From: Arcanobacterium phocae
Lineage (GTDB): Bacteria > Actinomycetota > Actinomycetes > Actinomycetales > Actinomycetaceae
Direction of reading: 5' to 3'
DNA length: 64,000 nucleotides
NCBI RefSeq assembly: GCF_900105865.1
Contig: NZ_LT629804.1
Coordinates: forward strand, 806,001 to 870,000
The notes under the pieces were generated by a model, which saw only the letters and a list, made by a program, of their open reading frames with translations, made no database searches and was not told where the DNA came from. Below, piece by piece: positions 9,392-16,854 of this stretch. How positions within the stretch are numbered: position 1 is the stretch's first letter; every line of letters begins with the position of its first letter. A program made the position numbers and the translations under genes.

Positions 9392-10354
9392 ATGAGTAGC
9401 TCGAAAGCTAAGAAAGAACGTCGGCGGCTGGTCCTGGATATTCCGGACCGGCTGCCGGTTCCTATTGTTGATAACCATACGCATATTTCCCCAGATCCGG
9501 CAGTGGGTCTTGACGGGGATGCACCGGTTCAGAATACGGACGACGCCGGAAATTTGCGAATGCCTGTTTTGCTGGCAACGTTGCGTGATGGAATGGCGAA
9601 GGCCGGGGTACGGGCGGCGATTTCTTCAGGCTGCGAAGTGCCGATGCTGGAGTTTACCCACGATCTTGCCCGTGATGTTCCTGAGATTTGGGCAGCGTTA
9701 GCGATTCATCCTAACGACGCTGCGTTGCATGCGGGAGTGCGTGAGGTCGCCCCTGACGGTCTAGAACCGCATGTGGATCCGTGGCATGATGAATTATCGT
9801 TGGACGACGCCGTAGCGAAAGTTGCGCAACTGAGCGCAGATCCGTGTGTGGTTGCGATAGGTGAGACTGGTTTGGATTATTTCCGTACTGGTGACAATGG
9901 TAAGCAGGCACAGCAGGATGCGTTCCGTGCGCATATTGCGCTAGCGAAAGAGCTCGGTAAGCCGTTGCAGATTCATGATCGAGATGCGCATGCTGATGTG
10001 ATTGATATTTTATTAGCTGACGGTGCACCGGAGCGGACGGTATTCCATTGTTTCTCGGGTGGTCGCGAAATGGCTCAGCTATGTGCCGAACACGGATGGT
10101 ATGCCTCGTTTGCCGGGCCGTTGACGTATGGCCCGAACGTAGAGTTACAGGAAGCATTTGATGCCATGCCAGATAACTTAATTTTGGTAGAGACTGACGC
10201 GCCCTATTTGACACCAGTTCCGTTTAGGGGGCACCCGAATGTTGCTTGGGGCGTAGGATATACCGTGCGATTTATGGCTCAGCGGCGTGGCACGCGCCTC
10301 GAGGATTGGTGCTCGATAATAGATAACAACACCCGAAATGTATATGGGATATAG
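9392..10354 (+). CDS. tatD: TatD-family metal-dependent hydrolase/DNase
   Basis: A 320-residue TIM-barrel hydrolase. The metal ligands of the family appear as NHTH near residue 28, GETGLDY in the middle, QIHDRDA, FHCFSGG and ETDAPYLTP near the C-terminus. TatD proteins are magnesium-dependent 3'-5' exonucleases/phosphodiesterases implicated in DNA repair. It is about 50 residues longer than the minimal family, with an N-terminal extension of charged residues and an insertion after the first metal motif. It lies 11 bases after metG and before the Rpf-like gene, the conserved actinobacterial metG-tatD-rpf-ksgA order. Confidence 0.93.
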   Translation: MSSSKAKKERRRLVLDIPDRLPVPIVDNHTHISPDPAVGLDGDAPVQNTDDAGNLRMPVLLATLRDGMAKAGVRAAISSGCEVPMLEFTHDLARDVPEIWAALAIHPNDAALHAGVREVAPDGLEPHVDPWHDELSLDDAVAKVAQLSADPCVVAIGETGLDYFRTGDNGKQAQQDAFRAHIALAKELGKPLQIHDRDAHADVIDILLADGAPERTVFHCFSGGREMAQLCAEHGWYASFAGPLTYGPNVELQEAFDAMPDNLILVETDAPYLTPVPFRGHPNVAWGVGYTVRFMAQRRGTRLEDWCSIIDNNTRNVYGI

Positions 10355-10401
10355 AATTTGTCGGATCTTATTTGTTAGGCGTCGCACCCTGGCGTGACTA
10401 A

Positions 10402-10431
10402 TTGTTACAATTTGATTACGATGGGTATACA
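10402..10431 (+). promoter_or_regulatory. Candidate promoter of the Rpf-like gene
   Basis: TTGTTA (10402-10407) and TATACA (10426-10431) are separated by 18 bases and lie about 40 bases before the ATG at 10469. The implied untranslated leader is short, so no riboswitch of the type sometimes found before rpf genes can fit. Confidence 0.4.
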
Positions 10432-10468
10432 TCAGATAACTAACCAATGTTAGACGTGGAGAAAACCA

Positions 10469-11713
10469 ATGGATGAAACTCAACTGTCTGCGATGACTCC
10501 GCCAAAGCCAGGCTCGCGCCGGGCGCGGCGAGCGGCAGAACGAGCAGCAGCGGCCGCAGCCGCAGCAGCTGAGGCAGCCAAGCGTAGTACCGCAACTACC
10601 GGGGAAATCCCGGCGATTAGGGAGACTCCAGCGATTGCTCCGCAAACGTTTGCATTGCCACGTACTCGTCCAGTTTCACTAGCTCCTTCGACTCCATTTG
10701 CGGAGCAGATGAACCATGATCTGGTTATTGCACAAGTGGACGAGGATAACGCCGTCGTCCGTAAATCTCGTAAAGCAACCATGATGCAAGGTGTGGGGAT
10801 CAGCTCTGCAGTAGCTTTGGTTGCGGGAATTGGTTTGGGTATCGCCGTCGATAATGTTCCTAAACATATGGCGATGGCAAGTGGCCCGTCAGCAGCTGAG
10901 CTGGCGGTCGCTTCTGTTTCGCTGGGGGAGCATACTCCAGTGATCGATGGCGTTACGTCGCATTTTATGGTGAGCGTTGATGGTAAGACTCGAAAGATTA
11001 ATACTTCTGCGCGTGCCAGCTTGGCAGACGCGCTAACTGCTGCAGGCATTGAGATTAACGAAGCAGATATTGTTTCGGCTCCATTAGATAAACCGATTAA
11101 AGCCGGCGCTCAAGTTACCATTACTCGCGTAACCACTGAGACGGTATCGGAAACGTACGATGTTGAACCAGAAACCCAGCGTGAAGACGATCCAACTTTG
11201 CCAAAGGGACAAGAGAAGAAAGTCAGCGAAGGTAAAGCTGGCCAGGGAACTCGGACCGTTGTGATTACTAAGCATGATGGTAAGGAAACAAGCCGTGCAG
11301 TTAGTGTTGATGCGATAACTACCCCAGCTGAACCGACCGTCATCAAGGTCGGTACTAAAGATAGCGCTAAGTCAGCTGTCGCAGTGCCAGTTAATGCAGC
11401 GCCAGTTGCACCTGGAACTGCACGTTCAATCGCGGCTGACATGGTTGCGGCTCGTGGCTGGTCGGAAGCAGAATTCGCTTGCCTCGATCAACTATGGCAT
11501 CGCGAATCAGGATGGAACCACTTGGCAAACAATCCATCCTCAGGCGCATACGGTATTCCGCAAGCTCTGCCGGGGTCAAAGATGGCTTCTGCAGGTGCCG
11601 ATTGGCAGACTAACCCGGCAACACAGATCACATGGGGTCTGGGATATATTGCGGGTCGTTACGGAACACCGTGCGGCGCACTAAACCATTCACATTCTGT
11701 CGGCTGGTACTAA
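10469..11713 (+). CDS. Rpf-like G5/DUF348 protein with lysozyme-fold C-terminal domain
   Basis: A 414-residue membrane-anchored cell-wall enzyme candidate. An Arg/Ala-rich cytoplasmic N-terminus includes an alanine run at 26-34. A membrane helix follows at about 108-127. Next come a DUF348-type domain (~165-222), a G5 domain (~221-297) that usually binds wall polymers, and a C-terminal lysozyme-like domain (323-414). The likely catalytic glutamate is Glu346 in WHRESGW, and Cys338 and Cys402 may pair. The locus is where actinobacteria carry rpfB. However, the C-terminal domain resembles the transglycosylase/aggregation-promoting-factor type rather than a canonical Rpf domain. It probably cleaves peptidoglycan glycan strands during growth or resuscitation. 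GTGGAG lies upstream of the ATG. Confidence 0.82.
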   Translation: MDETQLSAMTPPKPGSRRARRAAERAAAAAAAAAEAAKRSTATTGEIPAIRETPAIAPQTFALPRTRPVSLAPSTPFAEQMNHDLVIAQVDEDNAVVRKSRKATMMQGVGISSAVALVAGIGLGIAVDNVPKHMAMASGPSAAELAVASVSLGEHTPVIDGVTSHFMVSVDGKTRKINTSARASLADALTAAGIEINEADIVSAPLDKPIKAGAQVTITRVTTETVSETYDVEPETQREDDPTLPKGQEKKVSEGKAGQGTRTVVITKHDGKETSRAVSVDAITTPAEPTVIKVGTKDSAKSAVAVPVNAAPVAPGTARSIAADMVAARGWSEAEFACLDQLWHRESGWNHLANNPSSGAYGIPQALPGSKMASAGADWQTNPATQITWGLGYIAGRYGTPCGALNHSHSVGWY

Positions 11714-11734
11714 ACCCAGTACAGTGAGGAAAAA

Positions 11735-12631
11735 ATGAGCCACCACCCCGTTCCTCTTCTTGGACCGGTGAAGATTCGCCAACTTGCTGAACAACTTCAT
11801 ATTCGTCCAACGAAAACTTTGGGGCAGAACTTTGTCCACGACGCCGGAACGGTGCGGCGCATAGTTCGCGATGCCGGAGTGGTAGCTGGAGACCATGTTG
11901 TTGAAGTCGGACCAGGGCTTGGCTCTCTCACGTTGGCCATTTTAGAAACAGGAGCTATCCTTTCTGCAATCGAGATAGACCCGCCTTTAGCCAATGCGTT
12001 GCCGGCTACCATTGCCGAGGTCCAGCCGGAGTCGGTAGCTAACTTCGCGGTCACCAACCGAGATGCGATGGATATTTTGTCTGTGGCTGATCTTGCCGTG
12101 CCAGATGTAATCAAGTGTACGGATCAGTTCATGCCTAAGCACTTAGTAGCGAATCTGCCGTATAACGTGGCTGTGCCAGTGCTCCTGACGCTGCTTCAAT
12201 CGCTGCCCACATTAGAAACAGTAACCGTGATGGTTCAACTTGAAGTAGCTGATCGGTTAGCGGCTCAGCCGGGCTCTAAAACGTACGGGGTGCCATCAGT
12301 GAAAGCGAACTGGTATGCCGATGTGTGGCGTGGCGCAAAAATCTCCCGCAATGTTTTTTGGCCAGTACCCAATGTTGATTCGGCATTAGTGCATATGCGC
12401 CGCCACCCAGAACCAGAAGGTGTGGATCGACGTGACGTGTTCGCCGTCGTCGATGCGGCTTTTGCACAGCGTCGCAAAACTTTACGCGCCGCACTCTCCA
12501 CTTGGGCGGGCAGCCCAGCGCGTGCCGAAGAAATTTTGCGTGCGGCCGACGTCGATCCGTCGCTTCGCGGAGAAAAACTTACGGTTGACCAATTCATCGC
12601 AATTGCTTGCCGCGCCAAAAAAGTGGCGTAG
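11735..12631 (+). CDS. rsmA: 16S rRNA (adenine(1518)-N6/adenine(1519)-N6)-dimethyltransferase
   Basis: A 298-residue Rossmann-fold methyltransferase (KsgA/RsmA). The N-terminal LGQNFVHD pattern, motif [13 protein letters not shown] and the catalytic [12 protein letters not shown] motif are all present, and the C-terminal helical domain is complete. It dimethylates two adjacent adenines near the 3' end of 16S rRNA; loss gives kasugamycin resistance in other bacteria. TGAGG precedes the ATG at 11735. It starts 21 bases after the Rpf-like gene and is probably cotranscribed. In most actinobacteria ispE follows directly; here a PTS locus intervenes. Confidence 0.95.
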   Translation: MSHHPVPLLGPVKIRQLAEQLHIRPTKTLGQNFVHDAGTVRRIVRDAGVVAGDHVVEVGPGLGSLTLAILETGAILSAIEIDPPLANALPATIAEVQPESVANFAVTNRDAMDILSVADLAVPDVIKCTDQFMPKHLVANLPYNVAVPVLLTLLQSLPTLETVTVMVQLEVADRLAAQPGSKTYGVPSVKANWYADVWRGAKISRNVFWPVPNVDSALVHMRRHPEPEGVDRRDVFAVVDAAFAQRRKTLRAALSTWAGSPARAEEILRAADVDPSLRGEKLTVDQFIAIACRAKKVA

Positions 12632-12644
12632 ATTACGAAAGATA

Positions 12645-12673
12645 TTGCGAAACGCTCCAGGGTGCCTTATATT
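12645..12673 (+). promoter_or_regulatory. Promoter of the PTS locus
   Basis: TTGCGA (12645-12650) and TATATT (12668-12673) are separated by an ideal 17 bases. Initiation near 12680 would place the RAT-like RNA element at the very start of the transcript. Confidence 0.55.
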
Positions 12674-12687
12674 TAAAGAGTAAAAAT

Positions 12688-12757
12688 CCTGGGTGTTACT
12701 GGTAAGCAGGCATGACCAGATGGGCGCCGAAATACGGTGCGCTCAACGAGGAGCGAT
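12688..12757 (+). promoter_or_regulatory. RAT-type antiterminator target and leader hairpins
   Basis: GGTGTTACTGGTAAGCAGGC followed by ATGACC (12692-12717) closely matches the ribonucleic antiterminator (RAT) sites bound by BglG/LicT/GlcT proteins. The adjacent gene encodes such a protein. Downstream, GCGCCG/CGGTGC can form a six-base stem (about 12724-12740). A further stem CGCTC (12740-12744)/GAGCG (12751-12755) encloses the GAGGAG ribosome site of the antiterminator gene. No T-tract follows, so control may act on translation rather than on a classical intrinsic terminator; that is an inference. Confidence 0.7.
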
Positions 12758-13597
12758 ATGGTTCAGTCTGCTGCTCGCGTGATGAGAATTTTCAATAACA
12801 ATGCGGTGCTTGTCAGTATCGATGGAGTAGAGAGAGTTCTTGCCGGGCGAGGAATTGGTTTTGGGAAGCGACCGGGAGATTTCATCCCAGCCGGCGATGC
12901 ACAGCGCCAATTTATTGAAGCTAGCCCGGACAAAATTGATTTCCTCACTTCGGCTAACGCGCTCGATCCGCAACTAGTTGACACAGTTACGGAAGCGGTT
13001 GAACTCGCAACAAGCATAATCGAAGATCTTGATCCGTCAGTCTATGTTGTGTTGGTAGACCACATGGCTTTTGCTGTGCAACGGCACCGCAGTGGGCTCA
13101 CCATTCGTAACAAGCTCGTAGAAGAAGTCAAAGTCGCTTTTTCAGCGGAATTTACCGCAGCCGAAATCATGGTTCACTACGTTAATCAGAAGCTCGACGT
13201 CGAACTTCCCACTGACGAAGCAGCCTACATCGCATTGCATCTCAATGCGGCACGTAGCGGAGCAACAGTCAAACAGCCGTTATCTGAAGCTAACCAGCTA
13301 GGAAGTATCGTAGATCTTGTCAATCGTTCCTTTGGCGACGACAAGCATGGCAACATGGCAGAATTGTTGCTCACCGTTAACGGGTTCATTACCCGCATTC
13401 AGCAAGATATATGGCGCTCTAATACCACTACGGCAATGGTGGAACGGTTATTGCCGGAGGAATTTGGACTAGCGCGCCAGATCATTACACATATTGCAGG
13501 GCCAGATGCTCACGCTACCCATATTGCGAACGAATCCGCCTATTTGGCGGTATTTTTGCACGGGTGGCGGCAAGTTTCAGGCACACAACATACATAA
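12758..13597 (+). CDS. BglG/LicT-family transcription antiterminator (PRD protein)
   Basis: A 279-residue regulator with an N-terminal CAT RNA-binding domain of about 55 residues (MRIFNNNAVLV, GRGIGFGKRPGD) and two PTS regulation domains. Conserved PRD histidines occur in VLVDHMAFAV and AAYIALHLNA. A histidine-bearing segment (QIITHI) falls in the second PRD. In this family, PTS-dependent phosphorylation of PRD histidines decides whether the dimer binds the RAT hairpin and allows expression. The ATG at 12758 is chosen over one seven codons upstream because GAGGAG precedes it and the CAT domain starts there. The PTS genes follow 15 bases later. Confidence 0.9.
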   Translation: MVQSAARVMRIFNNNAVLVSIDGVERVLAGRGIGFGKRPGDFIPAGDAQRQFIEASPDKIDFLTSANALDPQLVDTVTEAVELATSIIEDLDPSVYVVLVDHMAFAVQRHRSGLTIRNKLVEEVKVAFSAEFTAAEIMVHYVNQKLDVELPTDEAAYIALHLNAARSGATVKQPLSEANQLGSIVDLVNRSFGDDKHGNMAELLLTVNGFITRIQQDIWRSNTTTAMVERLLPEEFGLARQIITHIAGPDAHATHIANESAYLAVFLHGWRQVSGTQHT

Positions 13598-13612
13598 GAA
13601 GGACACACTACT

Positions 13613-15208
13613 GTGAACGGAAAAATTATGGAGAGCCTACAACGGCTCGGTAAAGCGCTGATGGGCGCAGTTGCTGTCATGCCAGTAGCTGCAATCCTGA
13701 TGGGTATCGGCTACTGGTTCGATCCTACTGGCTGGGGTTCGAACAGCGTAGTCGCTGCTGTCCTTATCAAGTCAGGCGCAGCAGTTCTGGATAATCTTGG
13801 ATGGCTGTTCGCGATCGCGCTAGCTTTTGGCCTTTCACGCGACAACAACGGTGCTGCTGCGTTGTCCGGCTTTATCGGCTTCGCAACGATCAAAATGCTT
13901 TTGAATGAAAAGTCAGTTGCGGGTTTCCAGGGAATTGACCTAGATAAGCTCGACGGCGCTGCCAAGCTCGATTGGGCATCCCAAGGATGGGGCGCAATGG
14001 GCGACAAGAACGTCCTTGTTGGTATCTTCGTCGGTATTCTTGCAGCTTGGGTTTACAACCGGTTCTCCCGCACCAAGCTTCCACCATTCTTGGCCTTCTT
14101 CTCCGGCCGACGTCTGGTTCCAATTCTCACTTCGTTGCTCGCTATCGTCATGGCTGGCGTTCTCTATTTTGCTTGGCCATTTGTGTACTCGGCTTTGTTC
14201 CACTTTGGCCAGTCCATCCAGGGCATGGGCGCACTCGGTGCAGGTATTTACGCATTCGCTAACCGTTTGCTCATCCCAACCGGTTTGCACCACGCATTGA
14301 ACTCGATCTTCTGGTTCGATGTTATTGGAATTGACGATATCGGTAACTTCCTCGGCGGTGGTAAGACCATCGCAGCTGCTGCAGCAGCAACCGATGCGGC
14401 TTCCTGCCCGGGCGTGGGCGTATGGGCTAACGGAACGTGTACCGTTGTTGGTGAAATTGGCCGTTACCAGGCGGGCTTCTTCCCAGTTATGATGTTCGGT
14501 TTGCCAGCTGCGGCATTGGCAATGTACCTGCGCGCAAACACTAAGTCGCAGAAGGCAGTCGGCTCGCTCATGATGGCTGGTGCTCTTGCATCCTTCTTTA
14601 CCGGTGTTACCGAACCTCTCGAATTCGCATTCATGTTCGTTGCTCCAGTTCTTTACCTCGTCCACGCAGTCCTCACCGGTATTTCGGTATTCTTGGCTGC
14701 AATGTTCCACTGGACGGCCGGCTTCGGCTTCTCCGCTGGTTTGGTCGATATGGTTCTGTCGGCTCGTAACCCGTTGGCAAACGAATGGTATATGTTGCTG
14801 GTCCAGGGCTTGGTATTCGCTGCAATTTACTTCGTTGTCTTCTACTTCCTGATTGGCGCGTTGAACCTCAAGACGCCTGGTCGCGCTGACGATGCCGAGG
14901 AGCAGAACGTTCAACTTGCTAGTGACACCGAATTCTCCGGCGTTGCTGCCACCGTTATTGAAGGCTTGGGTGGTATCGAGAACATCGAGTCCATCGACTA
15001 CTGTGCTACGCGGCTACGCACCGTCGTCAAAGATTACGTCAAGGTGAGTGAAAAGACCATCAAGTCTGCTGGTGTGGCGGGAGTCATTCGCCCATCGCAA
15101 AGATCAGTTCAGGTTGTGGTTGGCCCGCAGGTACAGTTTGTATATGACGAGGTTGCAGACTTATTGCGTGCCTCGGAAGTATCACTGAACGGCGAGCAGG
15201 AGATCTAA
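13613..15208 (+). CDS. PTS EIICB component, glucose/N-acetylglucosamine family
   Basis: A 531-residue sugar phosphotransferase permease. The N-terminal EIIC domain has about eight to ten membrane segments and family motifs RLLIPTGLHHALN and GFFPVMMFGLPAAA. The C-terminal EIIB domain (~440-531) carries the phosphorylated cysteine in DYCATRLR. It imports a hexose while phosphorylating it. The sequence resembles both PtsG and NagE, so glucose and N-acetylglucosamine are equally plausible. The GTG start at 13613 follows AGAAGG at good spacing. The stop overlaps the EIIA start by one base (TAATG). Expression is probably controlled by the upstream antiterminator. Confidence 0.92.
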   Translation: MNGKIMESLQRLGKALMGAVAVMPVAAILMGIGYWFDPTGWGSNSVVAAVLIKSGAAVLDNLGWLFAIALAFGLSRDNNGAAALSGFIGFATIKMLLNEKSVAGFQGIDLDKLDGAAKLDWASQGWGAMGDKNVLVGIFVGILAAWVYNRFSRTKLPPFLAFFSGRRLVPILTSLLAIVMAGVLYFAWPFVYSALFHFGQSIQGMGALGAGIYAFANRLLIPTGLHHALNSIFWFDVIGIDDIGNFLGGGKTIAAAAAATDAASCPGVGVWANGTCTVVGEIGRYQAGFFPVMMFGLPAAALAMYLRANTKSQKAVGSLMMAGALASFFTGVTEPLEFAFMFVAPVLYLVHAVLTGISVFLAAMFHWTAGFGFSAGLVDMVLSARNPLANEWYMLLVQGLVFAAIYFVVFYFLIGALNLKTPGRADDAEEQNVQLASDTEFSGVAATVIEGLGGIENIESIDYCATRLRTVVKDYVKVSEKTIKSAGVAGVIRPSQRSVQVVVGPQVQFVYDEVADLLRASEVSLNGEQEI

Positions 15209-15693
15209 TGTTTGGTCTAGGCAAGAAAAAAGTTGAATTTCACCCGGTTTTCCCCGGCGCTGTAGTGCCCGTAACTGAGGTGCCCGATCCGGTATTCTCG
15301 CAAGGTATGCTCGGTACGGGATACGCAGTTAATCCGGACCCTCAAGCGGACGAACTCGTTGTGTGTGCACCGATTGATGGCACAATTGGCAAGATGTTTA
15401 AAACCTTGCACGCGTTCACAATGCATGTTGATTCCGGCGTGGATTTCTTGGTTCATATCGGACTTGACACAGTTGAACTTCACGGTGAAGGCTTCACCGC
15501 TCTTGTGGAAACGGGAACGCATGTGAGTGCAGGTACTCCGATTATGCGAGTAGACGCAAAAGCTTTGCGTGCAGCGGGAAAGAACCTCATCACTCCAGTG
15601 GTCTTCACAGAAAAAGTTCAAGTGAAATCAGTGGATGTGCATGAAGGTGATGCCATGCTCGAAGATGTGGCTGCAACGGTCACGCTTGCCTAG
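15208..15693 (+). CDS. crr: PTS glucose-type EIIA component
   Basis: A 161-residue soluble EIIA(Glc)-like protein. The active-site pattern FLVHIGLDTVELHGEGF contains the phosphorylated histidine, and the accessory histidine lies about 15 residues before it in TLHAFTMH. It accepts phosphate from HPr and passes it to the EIIB domain of the upstream protein. In actinobacteria this domain is often fused to EIIBC; here it is a separate, translationally coupled gene (start overlaps the EIICB stop). A strong terminator follows, closing the operon. Confidence 0.93.
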   Translation: MFGLGKKKVEFHPVFPGAVVPVTEVPDPVFSQGMLGTGYAVNPDPQADELVVCAPIDGTIGKMFKTLHAFTMHVDSGVDFLVHIGLDTVELHGEGFTALVETGTHVSAGTPIMRVDAKALRAAGKNLITPVVFTEKVQVKSVDVHEGDAMLEDVAATVTLA

Positions 15694-15708
15694 ATAAAAA
15701 CTGACTAG

Positions 15709-15750
15709 ATTGGGCGGTCCGGAGTGATTCCGGACCGCCCAATTTGTTGT
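15709..15750 (+). terminator. Rho-independent terminator of the PTS operon
   Basis: A 15-base perfect stem (15709-15723 with 15729-15743) around GTGAT is followed by TTTGTTGTTT. It ends the PTS transcript 16 bases after the EIIA stop codon. Confidence 0.9.
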
Positions 15751-15780
15751 TTGCGGTTGGTAACAGGGAATAATAGAAGC

Positions 15781-16737
15781 ATGAATATGGATAGGGTAGT
15801 GCATGCGTCTGCACCGGGGAAAGTCAATATTGCGTTGCGAGTGGGTGCGTCGCGCCCAGATGGTTTTCACCCGTTAGATACGGTGTTTGAGGCGTTGGAT
15901 GTGCGTGACGACGTCGTAGTTCAGCTCGCGCCGGACCTAGCGATGAGTATTAGCGGAATCGGGGAAGATCTACCGGTTGATGATTCTAATCTGGTGATTC
16001 GGGCGGCACGGTTATTGCGGGACCGGTTTGGACATTGCACAAGCCTCGATATTGTGCCAGCTGACTTAGGAGCGCACCTGGCGGTAACAAAACGTATCCC
16101 GGTTGCCGGTGGTATGGCTGGCGGGTCCGCCGACGCTGCGGCAACACTGGTGGCGCTGAACGAATTGTGGCAACTGAGTCTTAAACCCGAACAGCTCCAT
16201 GAGTGTGCTGCCGAACTCGGTTCCGATGTGCCGTTTTCCCTGATGGGAGGAATAGCGCACGGGATTGGCCGTGGGGAACAATTGACGCAGCTGCCGTCGT
16301 CAGAAACTCATGGCTGGGTGATGCTCCTTAACCAGCAGGGACTATCCACTCCGGCAGTATTTCGTGAGTTCGATAAGCTCGGATTAGGGCGCGCAACGCC
16401 GGATACTACTGATGATGTGCGCGCCGTGATATCCGGGCCAACCCGCGGTAGCGAGCATCGGGGACTGCTTGGCCGTGCTGTCGGCAATGATTTAGAAGAG
16501 CCGGCTCGCTCACTACGGCCGGATGTGGCACATATTATCGACACGATACGCGCCCATATCGCGGCGGGCGTTCTGGGGGCACATGCAGTGCTTTTATCTG
16601 GCTCAGGCCCAACGATTGCGGTGTTAGCTGAACCAAGCCGGCTGGATTCGTTAGCGGCTCGTCTTGAACAGTTGTTCCCGGGCTTAACGGCGGTGGTCGC
16701 CACTGGGCCAGCTCGTGGAACTTATCTAGTAAGATAA
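15781..16737 (+). CDS. ispE: 4-diphosphocytidyl-2-C-methyl-D-erythritol kinase
   Basis: A 318-residue GHMP kinase of the non-mevalonate isoprenoid pathway, phosphorylating CDP-methylerythritol. The N-terminal APGKVNIAL, the glycine-rich ATP loop GGMAGGSADAAATL near residue 110 and the C-terminal SGSGPTIAVL are all present. An open frame begins at GTG 15724, but that codon lies inside the preceding terminator hairpin, so ATG 15781 is used; ATG 15787 is an alternative. The MEP pathway is also represented in this window by ispH. Confidence 0.93.
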   Translation: MNMDRVVHASAPGKVNIALRVGASRPDGFHPLDTVFEALDVRDDVVVQLAPDLAMSISGIGEDLPVDDSNLVIRAARLLRDRFGHCTSLDIVPADLGAHLAVTKRIPVAGGMAGGSADAAATLVALNELWQLSLKPEQLHECAAELGSDVPFSLMGGIAHGIGRGEQLTQLPSSETHGWVMLLNQQGLSTPAVFREFDKLGLGRATPDTTDDVRAVISGPTRGSEHRGLLGRAVGNDLEEPARSLRPDVAHIIDTIRAHIAAGVLGAHAVLLSGSGPTIAVLAEPSRLDSLAARLEQLFPGLTAVVATGPARGTYLVR

Positions 16738-16854
16738 AACCCAGTGCGTGCATACAGTTTGCATATATGGCTATTTCGGCTCAGTTTTTTGAAGAAAAGC
16801 TCAAATTCCCTAACTTTGTGCACGCATTGTGATCATTAAAGAAAGGCCGGGTTG

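Noticed and set aside
10355-10468. Cyclic-di-AMP (ydaO-type) riboswitch before the Rpf-like gene
   Set aside because: The gap is 114 bases with the promoter in its middle, leaving roughly 30 bases of leader, too short for that riboswitch.
13940-14914. Long leftward open frame of 324 codons under the PTS EIICB gene
   Set aside because: It is antisense to a clearly coding membrane protein, has Cys/Glu-rich low-quality composition and no ribosome site; it is an artefact of the opposite strand's codon use.
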